From: Rhizomonospora bruguierae
GTDB taxonomy: Bacteria; Actinomycetota; Actinomycetes; Mycobacteriales; Micromonosporaceae
NCBI RefSeq assembly: GCF_018397995.1
Contig: NZ_BBQH01000044.1
Coordinates: 1-50,792 of the forward strand
DNA length: 50,792 nt
Reading direction: 5' to 3'
In this document: positions 24,501 through 35,049 of the stretch, one piece after another
How positions within the stretch are numbered: position 1 is the first letter of the stretch
Layout of the letters: each line of letters opens with the position of its first letter
Translations under genes and position numbers: made by a program
Notes under the pieces: generated by a model
What the model saw: only the letters and a program-made list of their open reading frames with translations
Database searches by the model: none
Told to the model about the DNA's origin: nothing

Positions 24501-25016
24501 CTACGCGGGGCGGGTCATCTGGAGTTCGAGCAGCGTCGGGATGCGCGGGTGCGGTTGGTGCACCCCGTTCTCGGCGAAGCCGAGCTTGCGGTACGCGCGC
24601 ACCGCCCGGTCGTTGCCCACCACGACCTCCAGCAGGAGGGTGGCGCGGCCGGCGGCGCGCGACCAGTGCGCCACCGCGTCCACCAGGGCCTTGAGCACCC
24701 CGGTACCGCGGTGGGCGGGCTGGATGTACACGGCGAAGATGATCGTGGTGTCGGGGTGCTCGGGCGACGCGACCCCGCCGGCGTGACCGACCAGGCAGCC
24801 GTCCACCTCTGCCACGAACTGCGCCGTGAAGCCGCCCCGGGAGACCTGGGCGATCCGCGCGGCGTACTCGGCGTGCGGGCGGGCGGCGGCCTCGGCGACG
24901 GTTTCCAGGAAGGCCAGCGGGGCGTCGGCGAGCATCTCGATCCGCAGGGCGCGCATCCGGGCCGCGTCCTGCGGCTGGACCCGGCGGACGACGGTTGTCG
25001 GTACCACGGGGGTCAT
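24501..25016 (-). CDS. GNAT-family N-acetyltransferase
   Basis: 171 aa, single GNAT domain. It has FVAEVDGCLVGHAGG (beta-4 region), the acetyl-CoA loop IFAVYIQPAHRGTGVLKALV, LLEVVVGNDRAVRAYRKLGF and a C terminus ending LELQMTRPA, a pattern common to amine/RimI-like acetyltransferases. The acceptor is unknown. The ATG at 25016 is chosen because the domain begins at TTVVRRVQPQDA; the frame is open to 25103. Confidence 0.85.
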   Translation of the reverse strand: MTPVVPTTVVRRVQPQDAARMRALRIEMLADAPLAFLETVAEAAARPHAEYAARIAQVSRGGFTAQFVAEVDGCLVGHAGGVASPEHPDTTIIFAVYIQPAHRGTGVLKALVDAVAHWSRAAGRATLLLEVVVGNDRAVRAYRKLGFAENGVHQPHPRIPTLLELQMTRPA

Positions 25017-25163
25017 GCTGGCACACCCGGCGCGGGTTGGCCGGCCGTGCCGATCAGTACCCAGAGGTACCCGAATTTGATCACGCTCCGTGCAACGATG
25101 CACATTCCGTTAAGGGTTATTCGCTCCTTTTTCCGTGCCCGAACCCGGCCTTCCTGTCCGTTT

Positions 25164-25312
25164 TAGGGTAGTGCGCGGGCCGCACGCCTCGTGTAGCGTG
25201 CGAATTCGGTCGACGTGACCCACTGTTGCGAAAGTGACCGGTGGGGCGGCGGCCCCGGCCGCGTAAACGCACCGGCCGGGGGTCGGCACAGCTCGAAGTG
25301 AGGAAGTGCACC
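25164..25312 (+). promoter_or_regulatory. Cold-shock gene promoter and long leader
   Basis: Two -10-like hexamers, TAGGGT (25164-25169) and TAGCGT (25194-25199), precede a leader of roughly 105-135 nt. Long 5' leaders are typical of cold-shock mRNAs. GAGGAAG at 25300-25306 is the ribosome site. Upstream, 25017-25163 holds nothing I recognise. Confidence 0.45.
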
Positions 25313-25516
25313 GTGGCACAGGGCACCGTCAAGTGGTTCAACAGCGAAAAGGGCTACGGGTTCATCGCGGTGGACGGGGGGCAGGACGTCTTCGTCCACT
25401 TCTCCGCCATCCAGATGGACGGGTACAAGGCGCTGGACGACGGACAGCGCGTGGAGTTCGAGATCGCGCAGGGTCAGAAGGGTCCGCAGGCGGAACAGGT
25501 GCGCGTGATCGCCTGA
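25313..25516 (+). CDS. Cold-shock protein (CspA family)
   Basis: 67 aa, the full usual length. A single OB-fold cold-shock domain contains [11 protein letters not shown] (RNP1, residues 8-18) and DVFVHFSAI (RNP2). It binds single-stranded RNA and DNA as an RNA chaperone. GTG start with GAGGAAG seven bases upstream. It is followed by a strong intrinsic terminator, so it is monocistronic and separate from groEL. The pairing cspA-groEL also occurs, as I recall, beside thrC in Streptomyces. Confidence 0.95.
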   Translation: MAQGTVKWFNSEKGYGFIAVDGGQDVFVHFSAIQMDGYKALDDGQRVEFEIAQGQKGPQAEQVRVIA

Positions 25517-25557
25517 GCGGGACCACCCATACCCACCCCTCGCTCCTTCGCACCACT

Positions 25558-25591
25558 GGCGCCGGTCCTCACCGCGGTGAGGGTCGGCGCC
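25558..25591 (+). terminator. Intrinsic terminator after the cold-shock gene
   Basis: 15-bp stem (GGCGCCGGTCCTCAC, loop CGCG, near-complement with G-U pairs) followed by TTGTCATTT, the clearest T-rich tract after a hairpin in this window. Confidence 0.85.
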
Positions 25592-25668
25592 TTGTCATTT
25601 CCCGTTGCCCCTCCCGTGAATCCCGCCGTCGCGACCCGCCCCCGGGTGGGTGGCGCCCGGCCCACGCG

Positions 25669-25695
25669 CTTGCACTCGCCCTGCCAGAGTGCTAA
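25669..25695. promoter_or_regulatory. CIRCE element 1 (imperfect left arm)
   Basis: CTTGCACTC, nine bases, then GAGTGCTAA. The right arm is a perfect CIRCE half (consensus TTAGCACTC-N9-GAGTGCTAA); the left arm differs at two positions. TTGCAC (25670-25675) and TAAACA (25693-25698), 17 bp apart, form the likely groEL promoter inside this element. Confidence 0.75.
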
Positions 25696-25703
25696 ACAAG
25701 TTA

Positions 25704-25730
25704 TTGGCACTCGCAGCCCGTGAGTGCCAA
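25704..25730. promoter_or_regulatory. CIRCE element 2 (perfect palindrome)
   Basis: TTGGCACTC, nine bases, GAGTGCCAA: a perfect inverted repeat with the spacing bound by the HrcA repressor, 8 bp after element 1. The groEL leader (25731-25924) follows with no further feature that I can name. Confidence 0.9.
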
Positions 25731-25831
25731 TGGTCGGGGCGGTGGGGCCACCGCCGCGTGCCGGTGACGGTGCGCTGCTGTGGCCGGTCGTCGCGGGCTT
25801 ATCCGGCCCGGCCGGCGGGCGGCGTCCGTGA

Positions 25832-27547
<1,716 letters not shown>

Positions 27548-27569
27548 TCCAACCCCTCCCAGGACGACC

Positions 27570-27602
27570 GAAGGGGCGGGCCGCGACGCGGTCCGCCCCT
27601 TC
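27570..27602. terminator. Bidirectional hairpin after groEL
   Basis: 13-bp stem GAAGGGGCGGGCC with GGTCCGCCCCTTC (one G-U pair) and a 7-nt loop. It lies between groEL and the convergent small gene and can serve both. Confidence 0.8.
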
Positions 27603-27618
27603 GCCTTCGCCCCGAACG

Positions 27619-27813
27619 TCAGCGCCGGAACCGGTCGCGCCGCTCGCCGTCGGTCCCGCCCCCGCGCTCGCCGCGCAGCTTCGCATCCAGCCGCTCGTCG
27701 ATGTCCACGTCGTCCTCCCGGATGGCTTCCGCGGCGGCCTCGGCCACGCCCTCGTCGTCGAACCGGGACCGCTGCCTCGTCGGGGAATCGTCGACGCGTT
27801 CCTGCTTCGCCAT
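27619..27813 (-). CDS. Small charged hypothetical protein
   Basis: 64 aa, hydrophilic, rich in Asp, Glu and Arg (MAKQERVDDSPTRQRS..., ending GERRDRFRR). No motif or family is recognised; it is probably largely disordered. The reading frame is supported by GGGAGGGG a few bases before the ATG and by TAGCGT at 27836-27841 as a -10. It is convergent with groEL and divergent from the dipeptidase. Confidence 0.6.
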   Translation of the reverse strand: MAKQERVDDSPTRQRSRFDDEGVAEAAAEAIREDDVDIDERLDAKLRGERGGGTDGERRDRFRR

Positions 27814-27924
27814 GGCCCCTCCCTTCGAGGGTCACGCTAGGGTCCGCCGGGGCCGGCGCGGGGCGGAACGGGAGTATCGGCCGCGATGTCCCGCCTGCCG
27901 CCGTCCGGACTACCCTGACCGATC

Positions 27925-29088
27925 ATGAGCACCGACCGCATCCGTGACCTGCTCGCCCGGGCACCCGTCCTGGACGGCCACAACGACCTGCCGTGGGCGC
28001 TGCGCACCCGCACCCGGTACCGCCGGGAGGAGGTCCCGGGGCTGCACACCGACCTGGCCCGGCTCGCGGCCGGCGGGGTGGGCGGACAGTTCTGGTCGGT
28101 GTTCGTCAGCCACCGGCTCGGCGACCACGCGGTCGCGGCCACCCTCGAACAGATCGACTTCGTGCGGCGCTGGGTCGCCACCCACCCGGACCGGCTGGTC
28201 CTGGCCACCACGGCGGACGAGGTCGAGGCGGCGCACCGGTCCGGGCGGCTGGCCAGCCTGATCGGGATGGAGGGCGGGCACAGCATCGCCGGGTCGCTCG
28301 GCGCGCTGCGGATGATGTACGAACTCGGCGCCCGGTACATGACGCTTACCCACATCCGCAACACACCCTGGGCCGACAGCGCCACCGACGCCCCCGCCGT
28401 GGGCGGGCTCTCCCCGTTCGGGCACGAGGTGGTCCGCGAGATGAACCGGCTCGGCATGCTCGTGGACCTGTCCCACGTGGCGCCCGCGACCATGCACGCC
28501 GCCCTGGACACGTCCACCGCGCCGGCGTTCTTCTCGCACTCCAGCGCCCGGGCGCTCTGCGACCACCCCCGTAACGTGCCCGACGACGTACTGCGGCGGG
28601 TCCGGGACAGCGGCGGCGTGGTCATGGTGACCTTCGTGCCCGGCTTCCTGACCGAGGCGTGCCGCTCCTGGATGGGCGAACTGGCCACCGAGGAGGAACG
28701 GCTGGTCGCCCGGTACCCGGAGGACAGCGCCGCCTACGCGACCGCGCAGGCGGCGTGGGTGGCCGCGAACCCGCGCCCGCCGTGCGGGGTCGCCGACGTG
28801 GCGGACCACGTGGAGCACGTCCGCGCGGTGGCCGGCGTGGACGCGGTCGGCCTGGGCGGCGACTTCGACGGCGTCGTCACCACACCGGACGGGCTGCCGG
28901 ACGTCTCCGGGTACCCGGCGTTGCTCGCCGAACTGGCCGGGCGCGGCTGGTCCGACGCCGACCTGGCGGGGCTGACGTGGCACAACGCGGTGCGGGTGCT
29001 CCGCGAGTCGGAGGCCGCGGCGCGGGCAGCCCGGCCGCGGCGCGGTCCGTCCCTGGCCACCATGGACGACCCGTCACATCTGCTCTAG
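27925..29088 (+). CDS. M19-family (renal-type) dipeptidase
   Basis: 387 aa, dizinc peptidase that cleaves dipeptides, probably cytoplasmic because there is no signal peptide. Metal ligands are seen in [10 protein letters not shown] (residues 16-25), LIGMEGGHS (bridging Glu), LVDLSH and [18 protein letters not shown] supplies the late Asp. The start is the ATG at 27925, with TACCCT eight bases upstream and no strong Shine-Dalgarno sequence. Its last 15 bp overlap the end of the convergent sugar porter gene. Confidence 0.9.
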   Translation: MSTDRIRDLLARAPVLDGHNDLPWALRTRTRYRREEVPGLHTDLARLAAGGVGGQFWSVFVSHRLGDHAVAATLEQIDFVRRWVATHPDRLVLATTADEVEAAHRSGRLASLIGMEGGHSIAGSLGALRMMYELGARYMTLTHIRNTPWADSATDAPAVGGLSPFGHEVVREMNRLGMLVDLSHVAPATMHAALDTSTAPAFFSHSSARALCDHPRNVPDDVLRRVRDSGGVVMVTFVPGFLTEACRSWMGELATEEERLVARYPEDSAAYATAQAAWVAANPRPPCGVADVADHVEHVRAVAGVDAVGLGGDFDGVVTTPDGLPDVSGYPALLAELAGRGWSDADLAGLTWHNAVRVLRESEAAARAARPRRGPSLATMDDPSHLL

Positions 29089-30450
29089 CTGCAGGCCCCG
29101 GGTTTCCCGCACGGAGCGGAGCACGAACAGCAGCGACAGGATCGCGAACGCCGTGAAGATCCCGTACGCCACCGGCAGCCCGGCCGAGGCCAGCGCCGGG
29201 AACGTGGCGGAGATCAGCCAGTTCGCCACCCAGTTGACGCCGGTCGCGACGGCGAGGGCGATCGCGCGGATCCGGTTCGGGAACATCTCGCCGAGCAGGA
29301 CCCACATGACCGGTCCCCAGCTCACCGCGAACGACACCACGAACAGGTTGAACGCGATCAGCGCGATGCCGCCGGCCACCGGGCCGAGCCGGGTGGGCTG
29401 CCCCTCGACGTGCCCGCGGAAGGTGAGCGCCAGCACGAGCAGGGTCACCGCCATCCCGGTGGAGCCGGCCAGCAGCAGCGGGCGCCGCCCCACCCGGTCG
29501 ATGAGCAGCACGGCGACCACCGTCGCGGCGAGGTTCAGCAACCCGGTGATGAAGCTGGTGAACAGCGCCTGGCCGGGCCGGAACCCGACGGTCTCCCAGA
29601 CGGTGGTCGAGTAGTAGAACACCACGTTGATGCCGACGAGTTGCTGGAACGCGGCCAGCAGGATGCCGACCCAGATCACCGGTTGCAGGCCGAGCCGGGG
29701 ACCGCGCAGTTCGCGCACGTCGTCCGACACCCGGTCGCCGCCACCCTGGCTCGACCGCCGGATCTGCTCGACGCGGGCATCCACGTCACCGCCCTCGAAC
29801 CGGTCCAGGACCGCGCGCGCCTCGTTGTCGCGGCCCTGTTCCACCAGGTATCTGGGGGACTCCGGGATGCGGGTCGACAGGTACGCGAAGACCAGCCCCG
29901 GTATCGCCTCGAAGGCGTACAGCCAGCGCCAGCGGCCCGGGTTGTGCGGCAGCCCGGCGGCCTCGCTGATCACGAGGCTGATCAGCAGCGACAGCGCGAT
30001 CCCGGCGACGATGGCCAGTTGCATCATCGTGCCGAGCCGGCCCCGCAGGTGGGCCGGGGCTATCTCCGCGATGTAGGCCGCCGCCATCACACTCGTCGCG
30101 CCGAACCCGAGCCCCTGGATCACCCGCCAGTAGGTCAGGGTCAGCGGCCCCAGCGCCAGCGCCGCGCCGATCGAACCGACCGCGAACAGCAGCCCGCCGA
30201 GCAGCATGACCCGCCGCCGCCCCACCCGGTCCGCGAACGGACCCGCGAACCAGGCGCCCACGGCGGCGCCGAGCAGCGCCGCGGCGATCACGAAACCGAG
30301 CGTCCCCGGGTGGATCGCGAAGGCTCTGCTGATCGCCGGCACGCTGCCGTTGACGACGCCGGTGTCGTACCCGAACAGGAAACCGCCGAGCGCCGCGGCC
30401 GCCGAGACGCGGACCACGTCCTGCACCGCCCGCGACATCTGCATGACCAT
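29074..30450 (-). CDS. MFS sugar porter
   Basis: 458 aa with twelve predicted membrane helices. It has the sugar-porter signatures [24 protein letters not shown] (after helix 2), [17 protein letters not shown] at the end of the first half, [10 protein letters not shown] and the closing PETRG-like [12 protein letters not shown]. It probably imports a sugar or polyol with protons. The ATG at 30450 is used here; an in-frame GTG at 30474 would add eight residues (MDRGNQSP) and cannot be excluded. It is convergent with the dipeptidase and overlaps it by 15 bp. Confidence 0.88.
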   Translation of the reverse strand: MVMQMSRAVQDVVRVSAAAALGGFLFGYDTGVVNGSVPAISRAFAIHPGTLGFVIAAALLGAAVGAWFAGPFADRVGRRRVMLLGGLLFAVGSIGAALALGPLTLTYWRVIQGLGFGATSVMAAAYIAEIAPAHLRGRLGTMMQLAIVAGIALSLLISLVISEAAGLPHNPGRWRWLYAFEAIPGLVFAYLSTRIPESPRYLVEQGRDNEARAVLDRFEGGDVDARVEQIRRSSQGGGDRVSDDVRELRGPRLGLQPVIWVGILLAAFQQLVGINVVFYYSTTVWETVGFRPGQALFTSFITGLLNLAATVVAVLLIDRVGRRPLLLAGSTGMAVTLLVLALTFRGHVEGQPTRLGPVAGGIALIAFNLFVVSFAVSWGPVMWVLLGEMFPNRIRAIALAVATGVNWVANWLISATFPALASAGLPVAYGIFTAFAILSLLFVLRSVRETRGLQLEQM

Positions 30451-30544
30451 GGGGGACTGGTTCCCGCGGTCCACCCGAATAGTCGGTTTACCGCCGCTTC
30501 CGCTGCGGGACGCGGATCGGCGCCGGCCGGCTCCACCGGGTCAA

Positions 30545-33184
30545 CTAACCAACGGACATCGCCGCGCGGGTCGACGCGTCCGCATCCGGGATGCCGGCGC
30601 CGGTGATGTTCGCCGGGGTGCCGCAGGCGTCGGCCGGGTTACGCGAGCGGTAGGAGGGCCGGGCGGGCCGGGTGCTGTCCTGGATCAGCCGGCGGGTGCG
30701 GAACAGGTCCCCGATCAGCTCCGGGTTCTTCGACCAGAGCAGGGCCACCAGGCCGGCGACGTGCGGCGCGGCCATGGACGTGCCGCTCAGGGTGCCGTAG
30801 CCGCCGCCGGGGAGGGCGGAGAGCACCTGCGACCCGGGCGCGACCACGTCCGGCTTGCTGGCGCCCGGTACCGGCCCGCGACTGGAGAACGCGGCGACCG
30901 TGCCGCTCCGGTCGACGGCGCCCACGGTGAAGGCGTCCGGGTAGCCGGCCGGCGGTTCGGCGATGGAGCCGCAGTACGGTCCGGTGTTGCCGGCGGCGAC
31001 GACGAAGAAGATGCCCGCGGCGGCGATCGCGTGGACCGCCGGCAGCAGCGCCTGCGCGTCGCACCCCTCGACCGTGGCGCAGCCCCACGAGTTGGTGAGC
31101 ACGTGCGGTGCCCGCTCCGGGCGCCCGGCGGTGAACGGGTCGGCGCCGGGCGGGAACGGCGCCAGCATGAACTGGAGGCAGTCCAGATAACGCGCCGGGT
31201 TGCCGAGGTTGCGGGCGAGGTTGACGCAGCCGGTCCAGCGGGCGCCGGGCGCCACCCCCACGTTCGCGTGGCCGACCGCGCTGGCCAGCGTGTGCGTCCC
31301 GTGCCCGTTGACGTCCACCGGCGACCGGGTGCCGTTCCACGGGTCGTACCAGGAGTCCTGGCCGCCCCGGAAGCCGGCGGCGAGGGCGGGGTGCGCGCCG
31401 TCCACGCCCGAGTCGGAGCTGCCCACCACGATGCCCGCGCCGGTCGCGCCCGCCGCCCACGCCTGTGGTGCGCGCAGCAGGGTCAGGTTCCACATCGGGG
31501 ACGTGGGCGGCGGGTCGTGGCCGCGCATCGGGGCCGGCGGCTCCGGCAGCGGGCGCGGGCGCTGGTCCAGGAGTACCCGGTCCACATCGGACCGGCGGCC
31601 CAGCAGCGTCCGCAGCACCGGGCCGCCGGCATGTACCTCGACGCCGTTGACCAGGTAGTACGGCGTGTACGGCAGGCGTAGACGGTCCAGTTCGGCGCGC
31701 AGCCCGGCCTGGGTGCGCCGGGCGTGCTCGGTCAGCCGCTGGTACACCTCGCGGGCGCGGGCGTCCCGGCCGGCCTGCCCGGTGCGGCCGCCCGCGGTGA
31801 TGTCGCTCAGGTCCGCCTGCTCCCGCATCACCACGAACAGGCGCTCGCCGTGCAGGCCCGGCTGGCCCGCGGTCGCGTACACGGTGCCGCCGGCGAGCGC
31901 GACCACCACGGTCACGGCGGCGGCGATGCCGGTGCGGAAGCGGCGCCGGGCGAGCGCCAGCCCGTACACGAGCGCCACGAGGACCGCGAGCAGCAGCGAC
32001 GCGAGAGCCGCTCCGCCGACCCAGACCGGCGTGTCGGCGCCGCCCGCGAGCAGCAGCGTGACCTCCTCCGGGTCGACGAAGGCGAGGGGACCGAACGCCA
32101 CCACCCCGACGAGCCACCCGACCGGCGCGCTGGGCCACGGCGGTCGGGTGGCTTCCATCGCGGCATCCGAGCCGGCCGGAAGGTAGCCGGTCGCGGCGTC
32201 GTCGGTCGGGGCGCCGCCCGTCGCGGTGCCGCCGGAGCCGGCGCCCTGGCTAGCGGCGCCCTGGCTAGCGGTGTGCTGGCGAGCGGTGTCCTGGTGGGTG
32301 GCGAGGGGGTGCAGCGCGGCGGCGGCGAAGCCGAGCGGCGGCAGGACGAGCAGCGCCGCCAGGTGCGCGCCGGGGCCGCCCGTCCCGGCCGCGAGCGGGA
32401 CCAGCGCGACGCCCGCCACCAGCCCGCCCAGCAGGATCAACCGCGCCCGGCCGCGCCGGTACGGCGCCCAGAGCCGCTCGTCGAGGACGCGCGCGGCGAG
32501 CCACCCGACCGAGGCGGCGGCGAGGGCGGCGAGCAGCGTCTCCGCCAGGCCGCCGAGCGCGCCGATCCACAGCCACGGCAGCAGCACGACCAGGCCGGCG
32601 GCGACCGCGAACCACCCGGCCGCCGATGCCGGCCGGCCCGCGTCGGCGGGTGCGCTGGCGCTGCGGGCGCTGCCGGGCCTGGTGCCGGCGCTGGGTTCGC
32701 TGTCGGCCGGTGCGTTGGCGCTGGGGCTGCTGTCGCTCTGGGCGTTGGGGGTGCGGGCGCTGGGGTGGTGGGCGTGGGCGCGGCCGCGGCGGGCCAGGAG
32801 GCTGGCCATGACGGCCGCGGTGGCGGCCAGACCGGCCAGGTACCACTCGTGCTGGACGGCCGGCACCGCCCGCCAGGCGCCGAGCAGCCCACCGGCCACC
32901 GCCGCGCACAGCCAGGCCCGCCCGGCCGCCCGGACCGCCGACGAGCGCGGTACCGAGGCGAGCAGCGCCGCCGGCGCGCCGGCCAGCACGGCCGGGATGG
33001 CCGCGACGAACAGCCACTGCGTGCTCGGGTGGGGCAGGCCGGAGACCAGCCGGGCCTGCTCGACGAACCAGCCGGCGACCTGGGTGACCACGGTCACTCC
33101 GACCACCCACAGCGCCACGAAGACTGTGGCCACGACCGCGCCGGCGCCGCCGCGCGGTGTCGCCTCGACGGCTGGGCGGCTCAT
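30545..33184 (-). CDS. Multi-spanning membrane S8 (subtilisin-like) protease
   Basis: 879 aa. The N-terminal 430 residues hold roughly nine to ten hydrophobic helices with two Ala/Ser/Thr/Gln-rich linkers between them (about 135-190 and 295-340). An inhibitor-I9-like region follows (about 440-540: GERLFVVMREQADLSD...). The S8 catalytic domain lies in the last 330 residues, with Asp in GSSDSGVDGAHP, His in NGHGTHTLAS, Asn in VAAGNTGP and Ser in SGTSMAAPHVAG. Cysteines near the substrate region suggest an extracytoplasmic active site. TACTGT six bases before the ATG (33191-33196) fits a leaderless transcript. Only 23 bp separate it from the divergent glpD start. Confidence 0.88.
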   Translation of the reverse strand: MSRPAVEATPRGGAGAVVATVFVALWVVGVTVVTQVAGWFVEQARLVSGLPHPSTQWLFVAAIPAVLAGAPAALLASVPRSSAVRAAGRAWLCAAVAGGLLGAWRAVPAVQHEWYLAGLAATAAVMASLLARRGRAHAHHPSARTPNAQSDSSPSANAPADSEPSAGTRPGSARSASAPADAGRPASAAGWFAVAAGLVVLLPWLWIGALGGLAETLLAALAAASVGWLAARVLDERLWAPYRRGRARLILLGGLVAGVALVPLAAGTGGPGAHLAALLVLPPLGFAAAALHPLATHQDTARQHTASQGAASQGAGSGGTATGGAPTDDAATGYLPAGSDAAMEATRPPWPSAPVGWLVGVVAFGPLAFVDPEEVTLLLAGGADTPVWVGGAALASLLLAVLVALVYGLALARRRFRTGIAAAVTVVVALAGGTVYATAGQPGLHGERLFVVMREQADLSDITAGGRTGQAGRDARAREVYQRLTEHARRTQAGLRAELDRLRLPYTPYYLVNGVEVHAGGPVLRTLLGRRSDVDRVLLDQRPRPLPEPPAPMRGHDPPPTSPMWNLTLLRAPQAWAAGATGAGIVVGSSDSGVDGAHPALAAGFRGGQDSWYDPWNGTRSPVDVNGHGTHTLASAVGHANVGVAPGARWTGCVNLARNLGNPARYLDCLQFMLAPFPPGADPFTAGRPERAPHVLTNSWGCATVEGCDAQALLPAVHAIAAAGIFFVVAAGNTGPYCGSIAEPPAGYPDAFTVGAVDRSGTVAAFSSRGPVPGASKPDVVAPGSQVLSALPGGGYGTLSGTSMAAPHVAGLVALLWSKNPELIGDLFRTRRLIQDSTRPARPSYRSRNPADACGTPANITGAGIPDADASTRAAMSVG
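32241..32300 (-). repeat. 15-bp tandem repeat in a protease linker
   Basis: Four 15-bp units: GCGCCCTGGCTAGCG twice exactly (32241-32255, 32256-32270), then two diverged copies. They encode THQDT, ARQHT, ASQGA and ASQGA in the second membrane-domain linker. Confidence 0.8.
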
Positions 33185-33207
33185 CCCCGCACAGTAGTGG
33201 TTACCGT

Positions 33208-35004
33208 ATGGGGGTGCGTGACCCAGCGGTTTCCCGGTACACCGCCGGGCAGCTATCGCCGGTCCGGCGCGCCGCCGACCTGCGCCGGCTGCGCGGTGAG
33301 CGGTTCGACGTGCTCGTCATCGGTGGTGGCGTCACCGGGGCCGGCGCGGCCCTGGACGCCGCGTCCCGGGGGCTGAAGGTCGCCCTGATCGAGGCGCGCG
33401 ATCTGGCGGCCGGCACGTCCAGCAGGTCCAGCAAGCTCATCCACGGCGGCCTGCGGTACCTGGAGCAGCTGGAGTTCTCCCTGGTGCACGAGGCGCTGAC
33501 CGAGCGGGGTCTGCTGGCCACCCGGCTGGCGCCGCACCTGGTCCGCCCGGTGCCGTTCCTGGTACCGCTGGCGGCGGCGCCGATGCCCGCGCGGGCCTGG
33601 CACCGGCTGTACTACGGCGCCGGCGTCGCCGCGTACGACGCCTTCGCGGGTGTGTTCGGCGGTCGGCGGGGCATGCCCACGCACCGGCACCTGAGCCGGC
33701 ACGGCGCCCGCCGGCTGTTCCCCAGCCTCCGGGCCGACACGCTCGCCGGGGCCATCGAGTACTACGACGGCCAGGTCGACGACGCCCGGCTCGTGGTGAC
33801 CCTGGCCCGCACGGCGGCCAGCCTCGGCGCCGCCGTGGTGACCAGCGCCCGGGTCGTCGGCCTCACCCGCCAGGCGCGCGAGGTGACCGGCGTCCGGGTC
33901 CGGGACATGGAGGCCCGGCCGGGTGACCCGGACGCCGAGTTCGAGGTGAAGGCGCGCACGGTGATCGCGGCGACCGGCGTGTGGAGCAACGACATCTCCG
34001 CGCTGCTCGGCGACAAGGGCGGCCGGCCCGGCCTGCGGGTGCGCGCCTCCAAGGGGGTGCACCTGGTGGTGCCCCGGTCGGCGATCACCGGCGAGGTCGG
34101 GCTCATCCTGCGCACGCCCAGCTCGGTGCTGTTCGTGATCCCCTGGGGCGGGCACTGGATCATCGGCACCACCGACACCGACTGGCGCCTCGACCGGGCC
34201 CACCCGGCGGCCTCGGCCAGCGACATCGCGTACCTGCTGGCCCAGGTCAACACCGTGCTGGACCGGCCGCTGAGCACGGACGACATCGAGGGCGTCTACG
34301 CCGGCCTGCGCCCGCTGCTGTCCGGCGAGCAGGAGACCACCTCGAAGCTGTCCCGCGAGCACGCCGTGGTCGAGCCGATGCTCGGGCTCATGCTCGTCGC
34401 GGGCGGCAAGTACACGACATACCGGGTGATGGCGGCGGACGTGGTGGACCGGGCCGCCCGCCGGCTGGGCGGCGGGGTGCCGCCCTCGCGTACCGGGCAG
34501 TTGCCGCTGCTGGGCGCGGACGGGTACGCGGCCGCCTGGCGGGACCGCGCCGACCTGGCCCGCCGGCACGGCGTCTCCGGCGGCGCGGTGGAGCACCTGC
34601 TGGAGCGGTACGGCACGCTGACCGTGCACCTGCTGGAGATGATGCGCGCCGACCCGAGCCTGGCGCTCGCCGTCACCGGGGCGCCCGAGTACCTGGCGGT
34701 GGAACTGGCCTACGCGGCCAGCGCCGAGGGCGCCCTGCACCTGGAGGACGTGCTGACCCGCCGCACCCGCATCTCCATCGAGACCGCGCACCGGGGCGCC
34801 GAGTCGGCTCGGCACGCGGCCGAGGTGCTGGGCAAGGTGCTCGGCTGGGACGCGGCCACCCGCGACCGCGAGGTGCAGCACTACCTGGCCCGGGTGGCCG
34901 CGGAGCGGGAGTCGCAACGGATGCCGGACGACCTCACCGCCGACGCCGCCCGCCTCGGTGCCCCCGACGTGCGCGGCTTCGCCACCGACCCCGCCGCCGC
35001 CTGA
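33208..35004 (+). CDS. glpD: Glycerol-3-phosphate dehydrogenase, FAD-dependent
   Basis: 598 aa. It oxidises glycerol-3-phosphate to dihydroxyacetone phosphate at the membrane and passes electrons to quinone. The FAD-binding start VLVIGGGVTGAGAALDAASRG is followed by GTSSRSSKLIHGGLRYLE, characteristic of GlpD/GlpA. WGGHWIIGTTDTDW and GGKYTTYRVMAADVVD lie in the middle, and the C-terminal accessory domain (about 430-598) is present. The ATG at 33208 is chosen over a start at 33157, which would lie inside the divergent protease gene. No glpK or glpF is adjacent. Confidence 0.95.
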   Translation: MGVRDPAVSRYTAGQLSPVRRAADLRRLRGERFDVLVIGGGVTGAGAALDAASRGLKVALIEARDLAAGTSSRSSKLIHGGLRYLEQLEFSLVHEALTERGLLATRLAPHLVRPVPFLVPLAAAPMPARAWHRLYYGAGVAAYDAFAGVFGGRRGMPTHRHLSRHGARRLFPSLRADTLAGAIEYYDGQVDDARLVVTLARTAASLGAAVVTSARVVGLTRQAREVTGVRVRDMEARPGDPDAEFEVKARTVIAATGVWSNDISALLGDKGGRPGLRVRASKGVHLVVPRSAITGEVGLILRTPSSVLFVIPWGGHWIIGTTDTDWRLDRAHPAASASDIAYLLAQVNTVLDRPLSTDDIEGVYAGLRPLLSGEQETTSKLSREHAVVEPMLGLMLVAGGKYTTYRVMAADVVDRAARRLGGGVPPSRTGQLPLLGADGYAAAWRDRADLARRHGVSGGAVEHLLERYGTLTVHLLEMMRADPSLALAVTGAPEYLAVELAYAASAEGALHLEDVLTRRTRISIETAHRGAESARHAAEVLGKVLGWDAATRDREVQHYLARVAAERESQRMPDDLTADAARLGAPDVRGFATDPAAA

Positions 35005-35026
35005 CACCCCGGCACCGCGCGGGGTG
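35005..35026. terminator. Hairpin between glpD and the oxidase gene
   Basis: 7-bp perfect stem CACCCCG...CGGGGTG directly after the glpD stop codon, between convergent genes. Confidence 0.5.
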
Positions 35027-35049
35027 CGTGCGGTGGCGCGTGGGCGCCG

